Below are positions 38,303-47,176 of a stretch of DNA of 64,000 nt, one piece after another. Position 1 is the stretch's first letter, and each line of letters starts with the position of its first letter. This DNA is from Oleiagrimonas sp963817755 (GTDB lineage: Bacteria > Pseudomonadota > Gammaproteobacteria > Xanthomonadales > Rhodanobacteraceae). Both the position numbers and the translations under genes were made by a program. Under the pieces are notes generated by a model. It saw only the letters and a program-made list of their open reading frames with translations, searched no databases and was not told the DNA's origin. The DNA lies in the NCBI GenBank assembly GCA_963817755.1, contig CAWFPB010000001.1, positions 124,001 through 188,000 of the forward strand. Direction: 5' to 3'.

Positions 38303-40623
38303 GCGCTCTGCTCCTGTGTGACCTTGGCGAATTGCTGCAGGCCCTTGACGATGGCGTTCCAGGCCCGGTCCAGCAACGACTCGCCGCGCTCTTCGGGAAT
38401 GCGCACGGTGCCCGCGGCCATCATCTTGCCCAGGTCGCGCAGGTTGGACACGTCCTCGCGCGCGCCGCGCTGGCTCACCACCAGGCAGTGTCCGGTGACC
38501 GGCGAGAACCAGGCCAGCTTGCGGCGGACCACGCGTTCGTCGGGACGAATGAATTCCAGCCAGGTGCCGTAGCGCAGCTGGCGCAGTCGCTCCAGGGCTT
38601 CCTGCTCGGCCGGCGAGGGTTCGGGTTCGGCCGGGGTGGCGGTTTCCGGTTCCGACTTGCCGGCGGCTTCCGATTCCGCGCCATCGCCGCTGCCCAGGCG
38701 CTGGCGCTGTTTCAGGCGCATGGCCAGTTCGGTGCGGGTGAGCTGCTCCTGTCCGCTTTCCTCGGTCTCTCCGGCTTCCGGCACCTTGCCGCGCGCGACC
38801 ACGTGACGAGCGATCTGCTCGGCCTCTTCGCCGTGGATGCCGACCTGGCCCAGGCCTTCGCTGATTTCCTCGCGCAGTTCGGGGTCGTCCTGCTCGACCT
38901 TGTGCCGCAGCATGCGGTCGGTGACCTCCAGGCGGTGCCGGAAGGCCTTGCTGCGCTCGCCCCAGCGCAGCATCGACAGGGCCAGGACATCGGTCCAGGC
39001 CTGTTCCATCATGGTGCGCAGCAGGCCGCTGGCGTCGGTTTGCTGGAGTCGTTCGGCAACGAGCTGGCTGGCGCGGTTGCGGGCCATTTGCAGGCGCTCT
39101 CGTCCCTGCGCTGCCTCCAGGTGGCGCCGTTCGCTGATTTCGGCACGACGCCGCAGGACCGACAGCTGGCTGTCCAGGTCCTGGCGCAATTCGTCGAGCA
39201 GGCCGACATCGCCGTCGAATTCCTCGGCCGCGCGATCGACCACGTTTTGCAGTTTCCTGGCCAGCACCGGGTCGGCGTCCTCGCCGGCGCCGTCCAGCCA
39301 CTGCATGGCGGTGTCCAGCACCGAGCCGAGCAGTTGCCGCGCCGGATGTTCCTTCTCGGAGAAGAACTCCGGCTGGTCCAGGGCCACGCGCAGCATCGGT
39401 GCCTGCAGTCGCGACATCAGGGTGGCGGCATGGCCGTCGATGGGCATGTCGCGGCCGAGATGGTCGAACAGCAGCGTCATCAGCTCGATGGTGTCGGTCT
39501 GCTGTTCGTTGAATGCCAGTGGCTGTCCATCGGGCGACATGCTGCGCAACTGGGCCTGCACGTCCTGGCGCAGGTGCTTCATGCTGCGCACATGGCGCAC
39601 GCCACCCTCGAGCACGGTGGGGTCGGACTGTTTCTGCAGGTTGGCCAGGACGGCCTGCAACTGGTCCGGGTCGCTGGTGGGACCGGTTGGCTGCTGGGTC
39701 GCCTCTTCCAGGCCGAGCGCGTGGCGCCGTCGGGCCAGCAGGCCGCGCAACACGTCGAAGGCGGCGGTCGTCTGACCATCGGAGGGTCGCGGTTGCGAAG
39801 CGGAACCACCGGGTGCGGCAGCGCTTTCGGGCGTTCCGCCCTGTTCCTGCGTAGCTCCGGGGGTGCCGGTCCCGGTGGAGGCCGGGGGCGCGTCGGTCTT
39901 CTGGGACGAATCGGAAATGCCCGCGCGTGCGCGTCGAACCATCAACGTGCGCAGGTCCGGGAGCAGCCCCTGCGCGGCCATCAACGTATTCAACGCCTCG
40001 TACATGCGCGGCGCATCGCGCAGCAGGTAGCGGCCGAACAACTGGTGCAGCAGTTGGCGGTGCGCGGGCGGCAGGTCCAGTTCGTTGCTGGCGCGCTGCC
40101 AGGCCGTGCAGATGGCGTGCGGCCCGATCGGCAGCACGTCCGATTCCACCACCGGGATCCCGGCCAGCGCCGCGAATCGGTAGCCGAGCTCCAGCAGGGG
40201 GATGCCCGAGCGCAGTTCGACACGCGCCTCGGTGGCATCGAGGGCGACTTCCTCTTCCTGCTCGTGGGGTTCGAGCAGCGACAGACGCTGTTGGCCGTCC
40301 TGGATGGAACGTGCCGGGGCGTCCTCGCCCTGGTGATAGCGCGTGAAACCGGCGGAAAGAAGGCTCAGGAATCGCGGAGAGAGGTCCGAGCGGCCGCGCC
40401 GGACCTCGCGTTGCGACGCCAGGCAGATTTCCTGTTCGGTGTTGTTGCCGGACTGGTCGGCCAGCTGGAACATCTGCTGGTCGAAATCGTCCAGGGTCTG
40501 CTTGAGCAGCGGCTGGAGCGTGGTTTCGCAGAGATCGCGCACACGTTCGACCAACCGCATTGCGCGCGGAGGAAGTGGCATTTCGCGTTTGGCTTTCCCT
40601 GGATGTTTGCCGGGACTTTCCAT
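38299..40623 (-). CDS. DUF1631 family protein
   Basis: About 774 residues; ATG at 40623 preferred over 40662. The protein is mostly helical and highly charged, with conserved segments MRLVERVRDLCETTLQPLLKQTLDDFDQQMFQLAD, FNEQQTDTIELMTLLFDHLGRD and, near the C-terminus, YGTWLEFIRPDERVVRRKLAWFSPVTGHCLVVSQRG, which looks like a small PilZ-like barrel. DUF1631 proteins are found in gamma- and betaproteobacteria and have no settled function. The coupled PilZ gene downstream points to c-di-GMP signalling. The low-complexity linkers (about residues 230-290 and 640-670) are Ala/Glu/Pro-rich. Confidence 0.85.
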   Translation of the reverse strand: MESPGKHPGKAKREMPLPPRAMRLVERVRDLCETTLQPLLKQTLDDFDQQMFQLADQSGNNTEQEICLASQREVRRGRSDLSPRFLSLLSAGFTRYHQGEDAPARSIQDGQQRLSLLEPHEQEEEVALDATEARVELRSGIPLLELGYRFAALAGIPVVESDVLPIGPHAICTAWQRASNELDLPPAHRQLLHQLFGRYLLRDAPRMYEALNTLMAAQGLLPDLRTLMVRRARAGISDSSQKTDAPPASTGTGTPGATQEQGGTPESAAAPGGSASQPRPSDGQTTAAFDVLRGLLARRRHALGLEEATQQPTGPTSDPDQLQAVLANLQKQSDPTVLEGGVRHVRSMKHLRQDVQAQLRSMSPDGQPLAFNEQQTDTIELMTLLFDHLGRDMPIDGHAATLMSRLQAPMLRVALDQPEFFSEKEHPARQLLGSVLDTAMQWLDGAGEDADPVLARKLQNVVDRAAEEFDGDVGLLDELRQDLDSQLSVLRRRAEISERRHLEAAQGRERLQMARNRASQLVAERLQQTDASGLLRTMMEQAWTDVLALSMLRWGERSKAFRHRLEVTDRMLRHKVEQDDPELREEISEGLGQVGIHGEEAEQIARHVVARGKVPEAGETEESGQEQLTRTELAMRLKQRQRLGSGDGAESEAAGKSEPETATPAEPEPSPAEQEALERLRQLRYGTWLEFIRPDERVVRRKLAWFSPVTGHCLVVSQRGAREDVSNLRDLGKMMAAGTVRIPEERGESLLDRAWNAIVKGLQQFAKVTQEQSA

Positions 40624-40670
40624 ACCACCCCCCAGGCGTCCGTTTGCCGGATTGTACGTCATCCGGGGCT

Positions 40671-41834
40671 TCAGTTGGGTTCCATGAAAAGCGTGATCAC
40701 GTCGTTGAGAAAACGCTGGCCGAGGGGCGTGGTACGCAGGGTCTGTTCCGGGGATTCGATCCAGCCGCGCTCGATGGCTTCCCTGAGCGGCCTTTCGATG
40801 TGCGAGAGCGGCAGGCCACTGAACACGGTGAAATCATGCAGTGGCGTGCCGTCCACCAGTCGCAATGCGTTGAGCATGTATTCGAAGGCACGCTCGTCGG
40901 CGGGCACTTCGCGGTCGCCGCCGATGCGCGCGTTGTGGTCGCCGGCGTGCAGGTAACGGTTCGGGTGGCGGACTTTCCAGCGTCGCCGGGGGGCGTTGCC
41001 GGTCGTGATCTTGCCGTGGGCACCGGCACCGATGCCCAGGTAGTCGCCGAATCGCCAGTAGTTGAGGTTGTGCGAGCAACGCCGGTCCGGTCGCGCGTAG
41101 GCCGAAACCTCGTATTGCGCGTAACCGGCTGCGGCCAGGCGCGCCTGGCAGGCCTCCTGCATGTCCCAGGCGGAGTCGTCGTCGGGCAGCGGTGGCGGTT
41201 GCGCGGCAAAGGCGGTGTTCGGCTCCAGGGTCAGCTGGTAGTGCGAGATGTGTTCGGGTGCCAGCGTCAACGCACACTCGATGTCTCGTAGCGCGCCCCC
41301 GAGATCCTGCTCGGGCAGGGCATACATCAGGTCCAGGTTGATGTTGTCGAAGCCGGCTTCGCGCGCCAGGTCGAAGGCGCGTTCGGCTTCGCTGGCCGAA
41401 TGGATCCGTCCCAGCCGGCGCAGCATGGCGTCGTCGAAGCTCTGTACCCCGAACGAGACGCGGTTGATGCCGGCCTTCAGGTAATCCGCAAACCGACCGT
41501 GTTCGACGGTGCCCGGGTTGGTCTCCAGGGTGATCTCGGCCTGCGGGGAGAACGGCAGTCGGCCCTGCACGGCATCCAGCAGGCGGGCGATCTGCGCGGC
41601 CGGGAACAGGCTGGGCGTGCCGCCGCCGAAGAACACGCTGGAGACTTCGCGGTCACGTACCGCTTCGCCGAAATCGGCCAGGTCGCCGTCCAGATCGTCG
41701 ATCAGGGCGTCGATATACCCGACATAGTCCGGCTCCGCGCCGCGCAGTCCGTGCGAGTTGAAGTCGCAGTATGGGCACTTGCGCACACACCACGGCATGT
41801 GGACGTACAACGATAGGGGGATGTGCTCGAGCAT
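40671..41834 (-). CDS. hemW: radical SAM protein HemW
   Basis: 387 residues. The N-terminus carries the radical-SAM cluster motif CVRKCPYC (C-x3-C-x2-C) in LYVHMPWCVRKCPYCDFNSH, followed by FFGGGTPSLF, ETNPGTVE and INRVSFGVQSFDD. The H-N-x-x-x-W motif that separates HemW from coproporphyrinogen dehydrogenase HemN is present (CSHNLNYW). HemW is a heme chaperone for respiratory enzymes. It diverges from the P-type ATPase gene with only 32 bp between start codons, so their promoters overlap each other's coding regions. Confidence 0.93.
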   Translation of the reverse strand: MLEHIPLSLYVHMPWCVRKCPYCDFNSHGLRGAEPDYVGYIDALIDDLDGDLADFGEAVRDREVSSVFFGGGTPSLFPAAQIARLLDAVQGRLPFSPQAEITLETNPGTVEHGRFADYLKAGINRVSFGVQSFDDAMLRRLGRIHSASEAERAFDLAREAGFDNINLDLMYALPEQDLGGALRDIECALTLAPEHISHYQLTLEPNTAFAAQPPPLPDDDSAWDMQEACQARLAAAGYAQYEVSAYARPDRRCSHNLNYWRFGDYLGIGAGAHGKITTGNAPRRRWKVRHPNRYLHAGDHNARIGGDREVPADERAFEYMLNALRLVDGTPLHDFTVFSGLPLSHIERPLREAIERGWIESPEQTLRTTPLGQRFLNDVITLFMEPN

Positions 41835-41866
41835 CTGCCTATGGTATCCGCTCAGGACACGGTGAC

Positions 41867-44620
41867 GTGGAGCCGGTGGACGTGGAAACGCAAGGAACCG
41901 GGACATCCGGTGCGGCGCGGGACGCCAGCGCGGGTTCGGCGTCATGGCACGCCTTGCCTGCACAACAGGTGTTGTCGCGCCTGGGCGTGGACGAACGCAG
42001 CGGCCTGGGGGCGGGGCCGCTGCGGGACCGCCGGCGCGAGCACGGCCCCAACCGCCTGCCGCAGGCACCGCCGCGAAGCCTTGTGGCCATTGTGCTCGGC
42101 CAGTTCCGCAGCCCCCTGATCTACCTGTTGCTGCTGGCGGCAGTGCTGGCGCTGGTTTTCGGTGAATTGCGCGATGCCGGCGTGATCCTCGGGGTGGTGG
42201 TGCTCAACGCGCTGGTCGGTGCCCTGCAGGAGGGGCGAGCCGAACGCTCGCTGCGGGCGCTGCAGGCCCAGGTCAGCGAGCATGCGCGGGTGCGTCGCGA
42301 GGGCCGCGAGACGCGTATCGATGCCGCCGACCTGGTCCCGGGGGACATCGTGCTGCTGGAGGCCGGTGATGCGGTGGCCGCCGACATGCGCCTGCTTCAG
42401 GCCACGGTGCTGCGAGTCGCGGAGGCGCCGTTGACCGGCGAGTCGGAACCGGTGGCCAAGCAGGTCGACGCCGTCTTGGCCGATGCCGCGCTGGCCGAGC
42501 GCGCCAGCATGGTGTTCGCCGGGACCCAGGTGACCGAGGGGCATGCACTGGCGGTGGTCGTGGCCACGGGTGCGGCCACCGAGCTGGGGCGCATCGCCCG
42601 CCTGGCCGGCGATGCGCGTCCGCCGCCGACGCCGATCGAGCGGCGCATCGCGCATCTGGGGCGGGTCATCATGGTCGTCGCGGCGGGGATGTTCGTGCTG
42701 GTGTTCGCGGTCGGCTGGGTGCGCGGGCTGGCGCTTTCGCACATCGTGATGCTGGCGATCAGCCAGCTGGTGGGCATGATTCCGGAGGGGCTGCCGGTGG
42801 CGGTGACCGTGGCCCTGGCCGTGGGCGTGCGGCGGATGGCGCGCCAGCGTGCAGTGATCCGGCGCCTGACCGCGGTCGAGACCCTGGGCGCCACGCGCCT
42901 GATCTGCACCGACAAGACCGGCACCCTCACGCGCAACGAGATGAGCGTGGTGGCGGTGCAGCCGGCCCGCGGCGGCGAGATCGCCGTGCACGGGGTCGGC
43001 TATGCGCCGGACGGTGAACTGTGCCGCGACGGGCAGGTGCTGCGCGTCGGCGCGGACGCGGCGCTGGATGCGCTGCTGGAGGCGGTGGCGCTGTGCAACG
43101 ATGCGCGCCTGCTGGCGCCCACCGACGGCCATGGCGGCTGGCGTGCGCTGGGCGACCCCACCGAAGCGGCACTGCTGGCACTGGCGCGACGCGGCGGCAT
43201 CGACGTGGATGCGTTGCGCGAGCGCTGGCCACGCCGCGCCGAGTGGCCGTTCGATCCTGCGCGCCGGCTGATGGCCACGGCGCACGGGGACGGTGGCGAG
43301 CACCGCATCCTGCTCAAGGGCGCGCCGGAGATGATCCTGCCGTTGTGCGGTGAGAGCGGCGGCCGGCCGCTGGATGATGCGGCGCGGAAGAACATCGAGC
43401 AGGCCCAGGCACGCATGGCCGATCGCGCCCTGCGCGTGCTGGCAGTGGCACAGGTGATGGCGCCGGCGCTGGGCGAGTCCCCGGCAAGCGCATCATGGCG
43501 GGGCCGGGCACAGTGGCTGGGCCTGGTCGGCCAGATCGATCCGCCGCGGCCCGAGGCGGCCGCGGCCATCGCCGCCTGCCGATCGGCAGGCATCCGCACG
43601 GTGATGGTGACCGGCGACCACGCCCGTACCGGCCTGGCCATCGCCCGCGAGCTGGGCATGGCCGATGGCGGCGGTGTCGTGATGGAGGGCAGCGAGCTGG
43701 CGGCGCTGGACGTCGACGCCCTGCGCGAGCGACTGCCGCAGGTGGCGGTCTTCGCCCGTGTCGAACCGGCGCAGAAGCTGCGCATCGTCGAGGCCAGCCA
43801 GCGCCGCGGCGAGGTCGTGACCATGACCGGCGACGGGGTCAACGATGCGCCGGCGCTGCGCCAGGCCGACGTCGGCGTGGCCATGGGACGCAGCGGTACC
43901 GCGGTGGCGCGCGAAGCTGCCAGCATGGTCATCACCGACGACAACTTCGCCACCATCGTCGGCGCGGTGCGCCAGGGCCGGGTGGTCTACCGCAACATTC
44001 GCAAGGCGATCATGCTGCTGTTCGCCGGCTCGATGGCCGAGGTGGCGGTGCTGCTGCTGGCCATGCTGGCCGGCTTCCCGCCGCCATTCGCGGCCGTACA
44101 GATCCTGTGGAACAATCTGGTCACCGAGGGCGTGATCACGGTCAACCTGATCATGGAGCCGGCCGAGGGGGACGAGATGCACGAGCCGCCGGTCGCACGT
44201 GATGCACCATTGCTCGATCGCGTCCTGCTGGAGCGGGTGGCGTTGCTGGCGCTGACCATGGCGGCGGTCAGCCTGGGCTGGTTCGTGGTACGCCTGGGCA
44301 GCGGGCTGCCGCTGGTGCAGGCGCAGACCGAAACCTTCACCTTGCTGGCAATCTGCGAATGGTTCGCCGTGCTGGGCGCGCGCTCGGCGCGGCAATCGGC
44401 GTTCCGGCTGGGCCTGCAGCGCAATCCGTGGCTGCTGGGCGGTCTGCTGGCGGGCGTGGTGCTGCAGACCGCGGTGGTCGCGATCCCCGCGCTCAACGAG
44501 CTGTTCCACACCGTGCCTTTCGGACTGCACGTGCTGGTTGCCATGGTATTGGTGGCCAGTTCGGTGCTGTGGGTGGACGAAGCCTTCAAGGCCGTCCGGC
44601 GTCGACGGAGGTCGCGATGA
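41867..44620 (+). CDS. cation-transporting P-type ATPase (P2-like)
   Basis: About 917 residues from GTG at 41867 (weak AGGA nine bases upstream). P-type signatures are complete: LTGESEPV (actuator), CTDKTGTLTRNE (phosphorylated Asp), LLKGAPEMI (nucleotide binding) and MTGDGVNDAPAL (hinge). M4 has IPEGLPVAV, the PEGLP motif of Ca2+/Na+/H+ pumps, while M6 reads WNNLVTEGVITVNL, with Glu where calcium pumps usually have Asp, so the transported ion is uncertain. Its stop overlaps the start of a Ca2+/cation antiporter gene (ATGA), so the two probably serve the same ion balance. Confidence 0.9.
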   Translation: MEPVDVETQGTGTSGAARDASAGSASWHALPAQQVLSRLGVDERSGLGAGPLRDRRREHGPNRLPQAPPRSLVAIVLGQFRSPLIYLLLLAAVLALVFGELRDAGVILGVVVLNALVGALQEGRAERSLRALQAQVSEHARVRREGRETRIDAADLVPGDIVLLEAGDAVAADMRLLQATVLRVAEAPLTGESEPVAKQVDAVLADAALAERASMVFAGTQVTEGHALAVVVATGAATELGRIARLAGDARPPPTPIERRIAHLGRVIMVVAAGMFVLVFAVGWVRGLALSHIVMLAISQLVGMIPEGLPVAVTVALAVGVRRMARQRAVIRRLTAVETLGATRLICTDKTGTLTRNEMSVVAVQPARGGEIAVHGVGYAPDGELCRDGQVLRVGADAALDALLEAVALCNDARLLAPTDGHGGWRALGDPTEAALLALARRGGIDVDALRERWPRRAEWPFDPARRLMATAHGDGGEHRILLKGAPEMILPLCGESGGRPLDDAARKNIEQAQARMADRALRVLAVAQVMAPALGESPASASWRGRAQWLGLVGQIDPPRPEAAAAIAACRSAGIRTVMVTGDHARTGLAIARELGMADGGGVVMEGSELAALDVDALRERLPQVAVFARVEPAQKLRIVEASQRRGEVVTMTGDGVNDAPALRQADVGVAMGRSGTAVAREAASMVITDDNFATIVGAVRQGRVVYRNIRKAIMLLFAGSMAEVAVLLLAMLAGFPPPFAAVQILWNNLVTEGVITVNLIMEPAEGDEMHEPPVARDAPLLDRVLLERVALLALTMAAVSLGWFVVRLGSGLPLVQAQTETFTLLAICEWFAVLGARSARQSAFRLGLQRNPWLLGGLLAGVVLQTAVVAIPALNELFHTVPFGLHVLVAMVLVASSVLWVDEAFKAVRRRRRSR

Positions 44621-45615
44621 TCGCGCTGTACCTTCTGGCTTTTGTCGCCAGCGGTGCGCTGGTGGTGGTGGCCGGCGTGGCGCTGTCACGTCATGCCGAC
44701 GCCATCGCCACGGCCACCGGCATCGGTCGCATCTGGACCGGTGCCATCCTGCTGGCCGGGGCTTCGTCGTTGCCGGAACTGGCGACCGACCTCTCCGCAG
44801 TCCACCTGCATGCGGTGGACCTGGCCGTCGGCGACCTGTTCGGTTCGAGCATGGCCAACATGCTGATCCTGGCGTTGATCGACCTGATTCCGCGCCCGCG
44901 CCGGGTGATGCAGTCGTGCGCCATCGACCACGCGCTGTCCGGAAGCCTGGCCATCGTGCTCAACGGCCTTGCCGTGGCCTGCGTGCTGGTGGCGCCGACG
45001 TGGACCTTCCACGGCGTCAGCCCGTTCAGCATGCTGATCGTGCTGATCTACCTGGGCGGCGCGCGGGTGATGTTCCGTCACGAGCGATTGTCGCCATTGC
45101 GGGCACCACCGGCCTCGATCGAGGTGCTGCCCGAGATGCCGCTCCGGCGAGCCGTACGTGGTTTTGCGCTGGCGGCCCTGGGCGTGGTCGTGTCCGGTCC
45201 GGTGTTCGCCTGGGCCGCGCACGAAGTGGCGCGCGCGACCGGACTGGGAGACACCTTCGTCGGCACGTTGCTGGTGGGCCTGGCCACGTCGCTGCCGGAA
45301 CTGGTGACCTCGCTGGCGGCGGTGCGCATGGGCGCGTTCGACCTGGCCGTGGGCAACCTGTTCGGTTCCAACGCACTGAACATGGTGATCCTGATGCCGC
45401 TGGACCTGGCCTGGCCGGGCAGCCTGTTCGCCGCCCTGGAGCGCAGCCATGCGCTGTCCGGGGTCATGGCGATGGTGCTGATGGCCCTGGGGCTGTCGGC
45501 GATCGTGTATCGCTCCAAGCGACGCACATGGGTGGTCGAGCCGGACAGCGTGCTGATGCTGCTGACCTACGTGGCCGGCATGTGGCTGTTGTACCGGCAT
45601 GCGACAGGCTCTTGA
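44617..45615 (+). CDS. Ca2+:cation antiporter (CaCA) family membrane protein
   Basis: 332 residues, about ten hydrophobic helices in two homologous halves. Each half has the CaCA alpha-repeat: GASSLPELATDLSAV...VGDLFGSSMANML in the first, GLATSLPELVTSLAAV...VGNLFGSNALNMV in the second, with the ion-binding Glu of SLPEL in both. It should exchange calcium or sodium for protons or another cation at the inner membrane. ATG at 44617 follows CGGAGG and overlaps the ATPase stop codon. Confidence 0.9.
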   Translation: MIALYLLAFVASGALVVVAGVALSRHADAIATATGIGRIWTGAILLAGASSLPELATDLSAVHLHAVDLAVGDLFGSSMANMLILALIDLIPRPRRVMQSCAIDHALSGSLAIVLNGLAVACVLVAPTWTFHGVSPFSMLIVLIYLGGARVMFRHERLSPLRAPPASIEVLPEMPLRRAVRGFALAALGVVVSGPVFAWAAHEVARATGLGDTFVGTLLVGLATSLPELVTSLAAVRMGAFDLAVGNLFGSNALNMVILMPLDLAWPGSLFAALERSHALSGVMAMVLMALGLSAIVYRSKRRTWVVEPDSVLMLLTYVAGMWLLYRHATGS

Positions 45616-45630
45616 TCGACGGACAAGTTT

Positions 45631-45644
45631 TTGACTTCGATCAA
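45631..45644. promoter_or_regulatory. FNR/ANR-like box
   Basis: TTGACTTCGATCAA differs from the FNR-family consensus TTGAT-N4-ATCAA at one base. It is centred about 74 bp before the start of the di-iron protein gene. Oxygen-responsive control of an oxygen-binding protein is plausible, but no clear -10 box was seen. Confidence 0.45.
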
Positions 45645-45711
45645 ATTCGGTGGGGCGGGTCTTGCGAGACACTGGTCGTTCTTTTTGTGTTTCAAACCGG
45701 GCAGGAACCGA

Positions 45712-46478
45712 ATGGCCGTAGAACTGTATTCCAAGGGTGATCACCAGGTGGTCGTTTTCCCCGATCTCGTGCGCGGGGAGGAAGGCATCCAGGCCAACCA
45801 GCTCCTGATCCGAAGCGGCGAGCGCACGGCGCTGATCGATCCCGGCGGCGCGTTGCTGTACACGCCGTTGTCGATGGCGATCTCGCCCTACGTGAAACTG
45901 ACGGATCTGACCTACATCCTGGCCACCACCAGGATCCGGACATCATCGGCGCGGTCGACCGCTGGCTGATGTACACCTCGGCCACGGTGTGCTGCTCGCG
46001 CCTGTGGGGACGTTTCGTGCCGCACAGCGTGCCGCACTACCAGAAGAATGCCGGCGCCGACCGTTTCATGCTGATTCCCGACGAGGGCGTGGCATCCCGA
46101 TGGGCGACTACGGTGATCCGCGCGGTGCCCGCGCATTTCCTGCACAGCGTGGGCAATTTCCAGTTCTACGACCCGGTCTCGAAGATCCTGTTCAGCGGCG
46201 ACCTGGGCGCATCGATGTCGGACGGCCCGTTCGAGCCGGTCACCGATTTCGATGCCCACATACCCTCCATGCTCGGGTTCCACCAGCGCTACATGGCGTC
46301 CAACCAGGTCTGCCGGCTGTGGGCCAACATGGCGCGGCGCATGGATATCGAAATGATCGTGCCGCAGCACGGACAGCCGTTTGCGGGCAAGCCGATGGTG
46401 CGGCGCTTCATCGACTGGGTCGAGGGCCTGGAGTGCGGCGTGGACCGGCTGACCCAGGAAGACTACGTGGCGGCCTGA
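45712..46478 (+). pseudogene. metallo-beta-lactamase-fold di-iron protein (ODP-like), one frameshift
   Basis: Joined product about 255 residues. It resembles the oxygen-binding di-iron proteins related to flavodiiron enzymes but without the flavodoxin domain: ALIDPGGALLYTPL, LTYILAT then (after the joint) HQDPDIIGAVDRWL with the metal-binding H-x-D-x-D motif, VPAHFLHSVGNFQFYDPVSKILFSGDLG and MIVPQHGQP. One base appears to be missing from a CCC run near 45926-45928, right before the metal motif; adding a C gives ATHQDPD. Such proteins are thought to sense or reduce oxygen or NO. The 3' end overlaps rdgB on the other strand by 16 bp. Confidence 0.8.
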
Positions 46479-47071
46479 GACTTCCCGAGCGATTCACGCA
46501 GCCGGGCCAGCGCCTGGCCACGGTGGCTGAGGCGGTTCTTCAGGGCATGATCCAGTTCGGCGGCCGACAGCGACTGGCCCTCGGGCAGGAACAGCGGGTC
46601 GTAGCCGAAGCCGTGCTCGCCGCGCGGTGCTTTGAGGATGCGGCCGTGCCAGCGGCCCTCCGCGATGATCGGCGCCGGGTCGTCGGCCTCGTGCAGCAGC
46701 GCCACCACGCAGATGAAGAAGGCGCCGCGTTCATCGGGCGCACGTCCGTCCAGTTCGCGCAGCAGCCGGGCGTTGTTGGCGGCGTGGTCGCCGTGCACGC
46801 CGGCGAAACGCGCCGAGTACAGGCCCGGTGCGCCGCCCAGCGCATCCACGCACAGGCCCGAATCGTCGGCCAGGGCCGGCAGCCCGGTGATGCGTGCGGC
46901 GTGGCGCGCCTTCAGCAGCGCGTTCTCGACGAAGGTGGTGGCGGTCTCCTCGGCGTCGTCCACGCCCAGCTCGCCCTGGGCGACCAGTTCGATGTCCAGC
47001 CCGGCCAGCAACTGGCGCATCTCGCGCAGCTTGCCGGCATTGCCGCTGGCCAGGACCATGCGTTGCGTCAT
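46463..47071 (-). CDS. rdgB: XTP/dITP diphosphatase RdgB
   Basis: 202 residues, standard length. Ham1/RdgB motifs: MVLASGNAGKLREM at the N-terminus, FVENALLKARHAA, ALADDSGLCVDAL and ENRLSHR-type LSHRGQAL near the end. It hydrolyses deaminated purine triphosphates to keep inosine and xanthosine out of DNA. It follows rph on the same strand; the gap between them contains an eight-unit heptamer array. Confidence 0.95.
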   Translation of the reverse strand: MTQRMVLASGNAGKLREMRQLLAGLDIELVAQGELGVDDAEETATTFVENALLKARHAARITGLPALADDSGLCVDALGGAPGLYSARFAGVHGDHAANNARLLRELDGRAPDERGAFFICVVALLHEADDPAPIIAEGRWHGRILKAPRGEHGFGYDPLFLPEGQSLSAAELDHALKNRLSHRGQALARLRESLGKSQAAT

Positions 47072-47113
47072 TGCGAATCTCCCGTTGTGTCGGCCGGACA
47101 GACGGCCGACCCT

Positions 47114-47169
47114 CCCGAGTCCCGAGTCCCGAGTCCCGAGTCCCGAGTCCCGAGTCCCGAGTCCCGAGT
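47114..47169. repeat. tandem array of eight CCCGAGT heptamers
   Basis: Eight perfect consecutive CCCGAGT units between rph and rdgB, followed by CCCGG. It fills most of the gap between rdgB and the rph stop, so it lies on the presumed shared transcript. The same unit recurs at 20022, 48958 and 49072. Confidence 0.9.
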
Positions 47170-47176
47170 CCCGGAA

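Noticed and set aside
47114..47169. Possible CRISPR array
   Set aside because: The units are 7 bp with no spacers and no cas genes are present; it is a simple tandem repeat.
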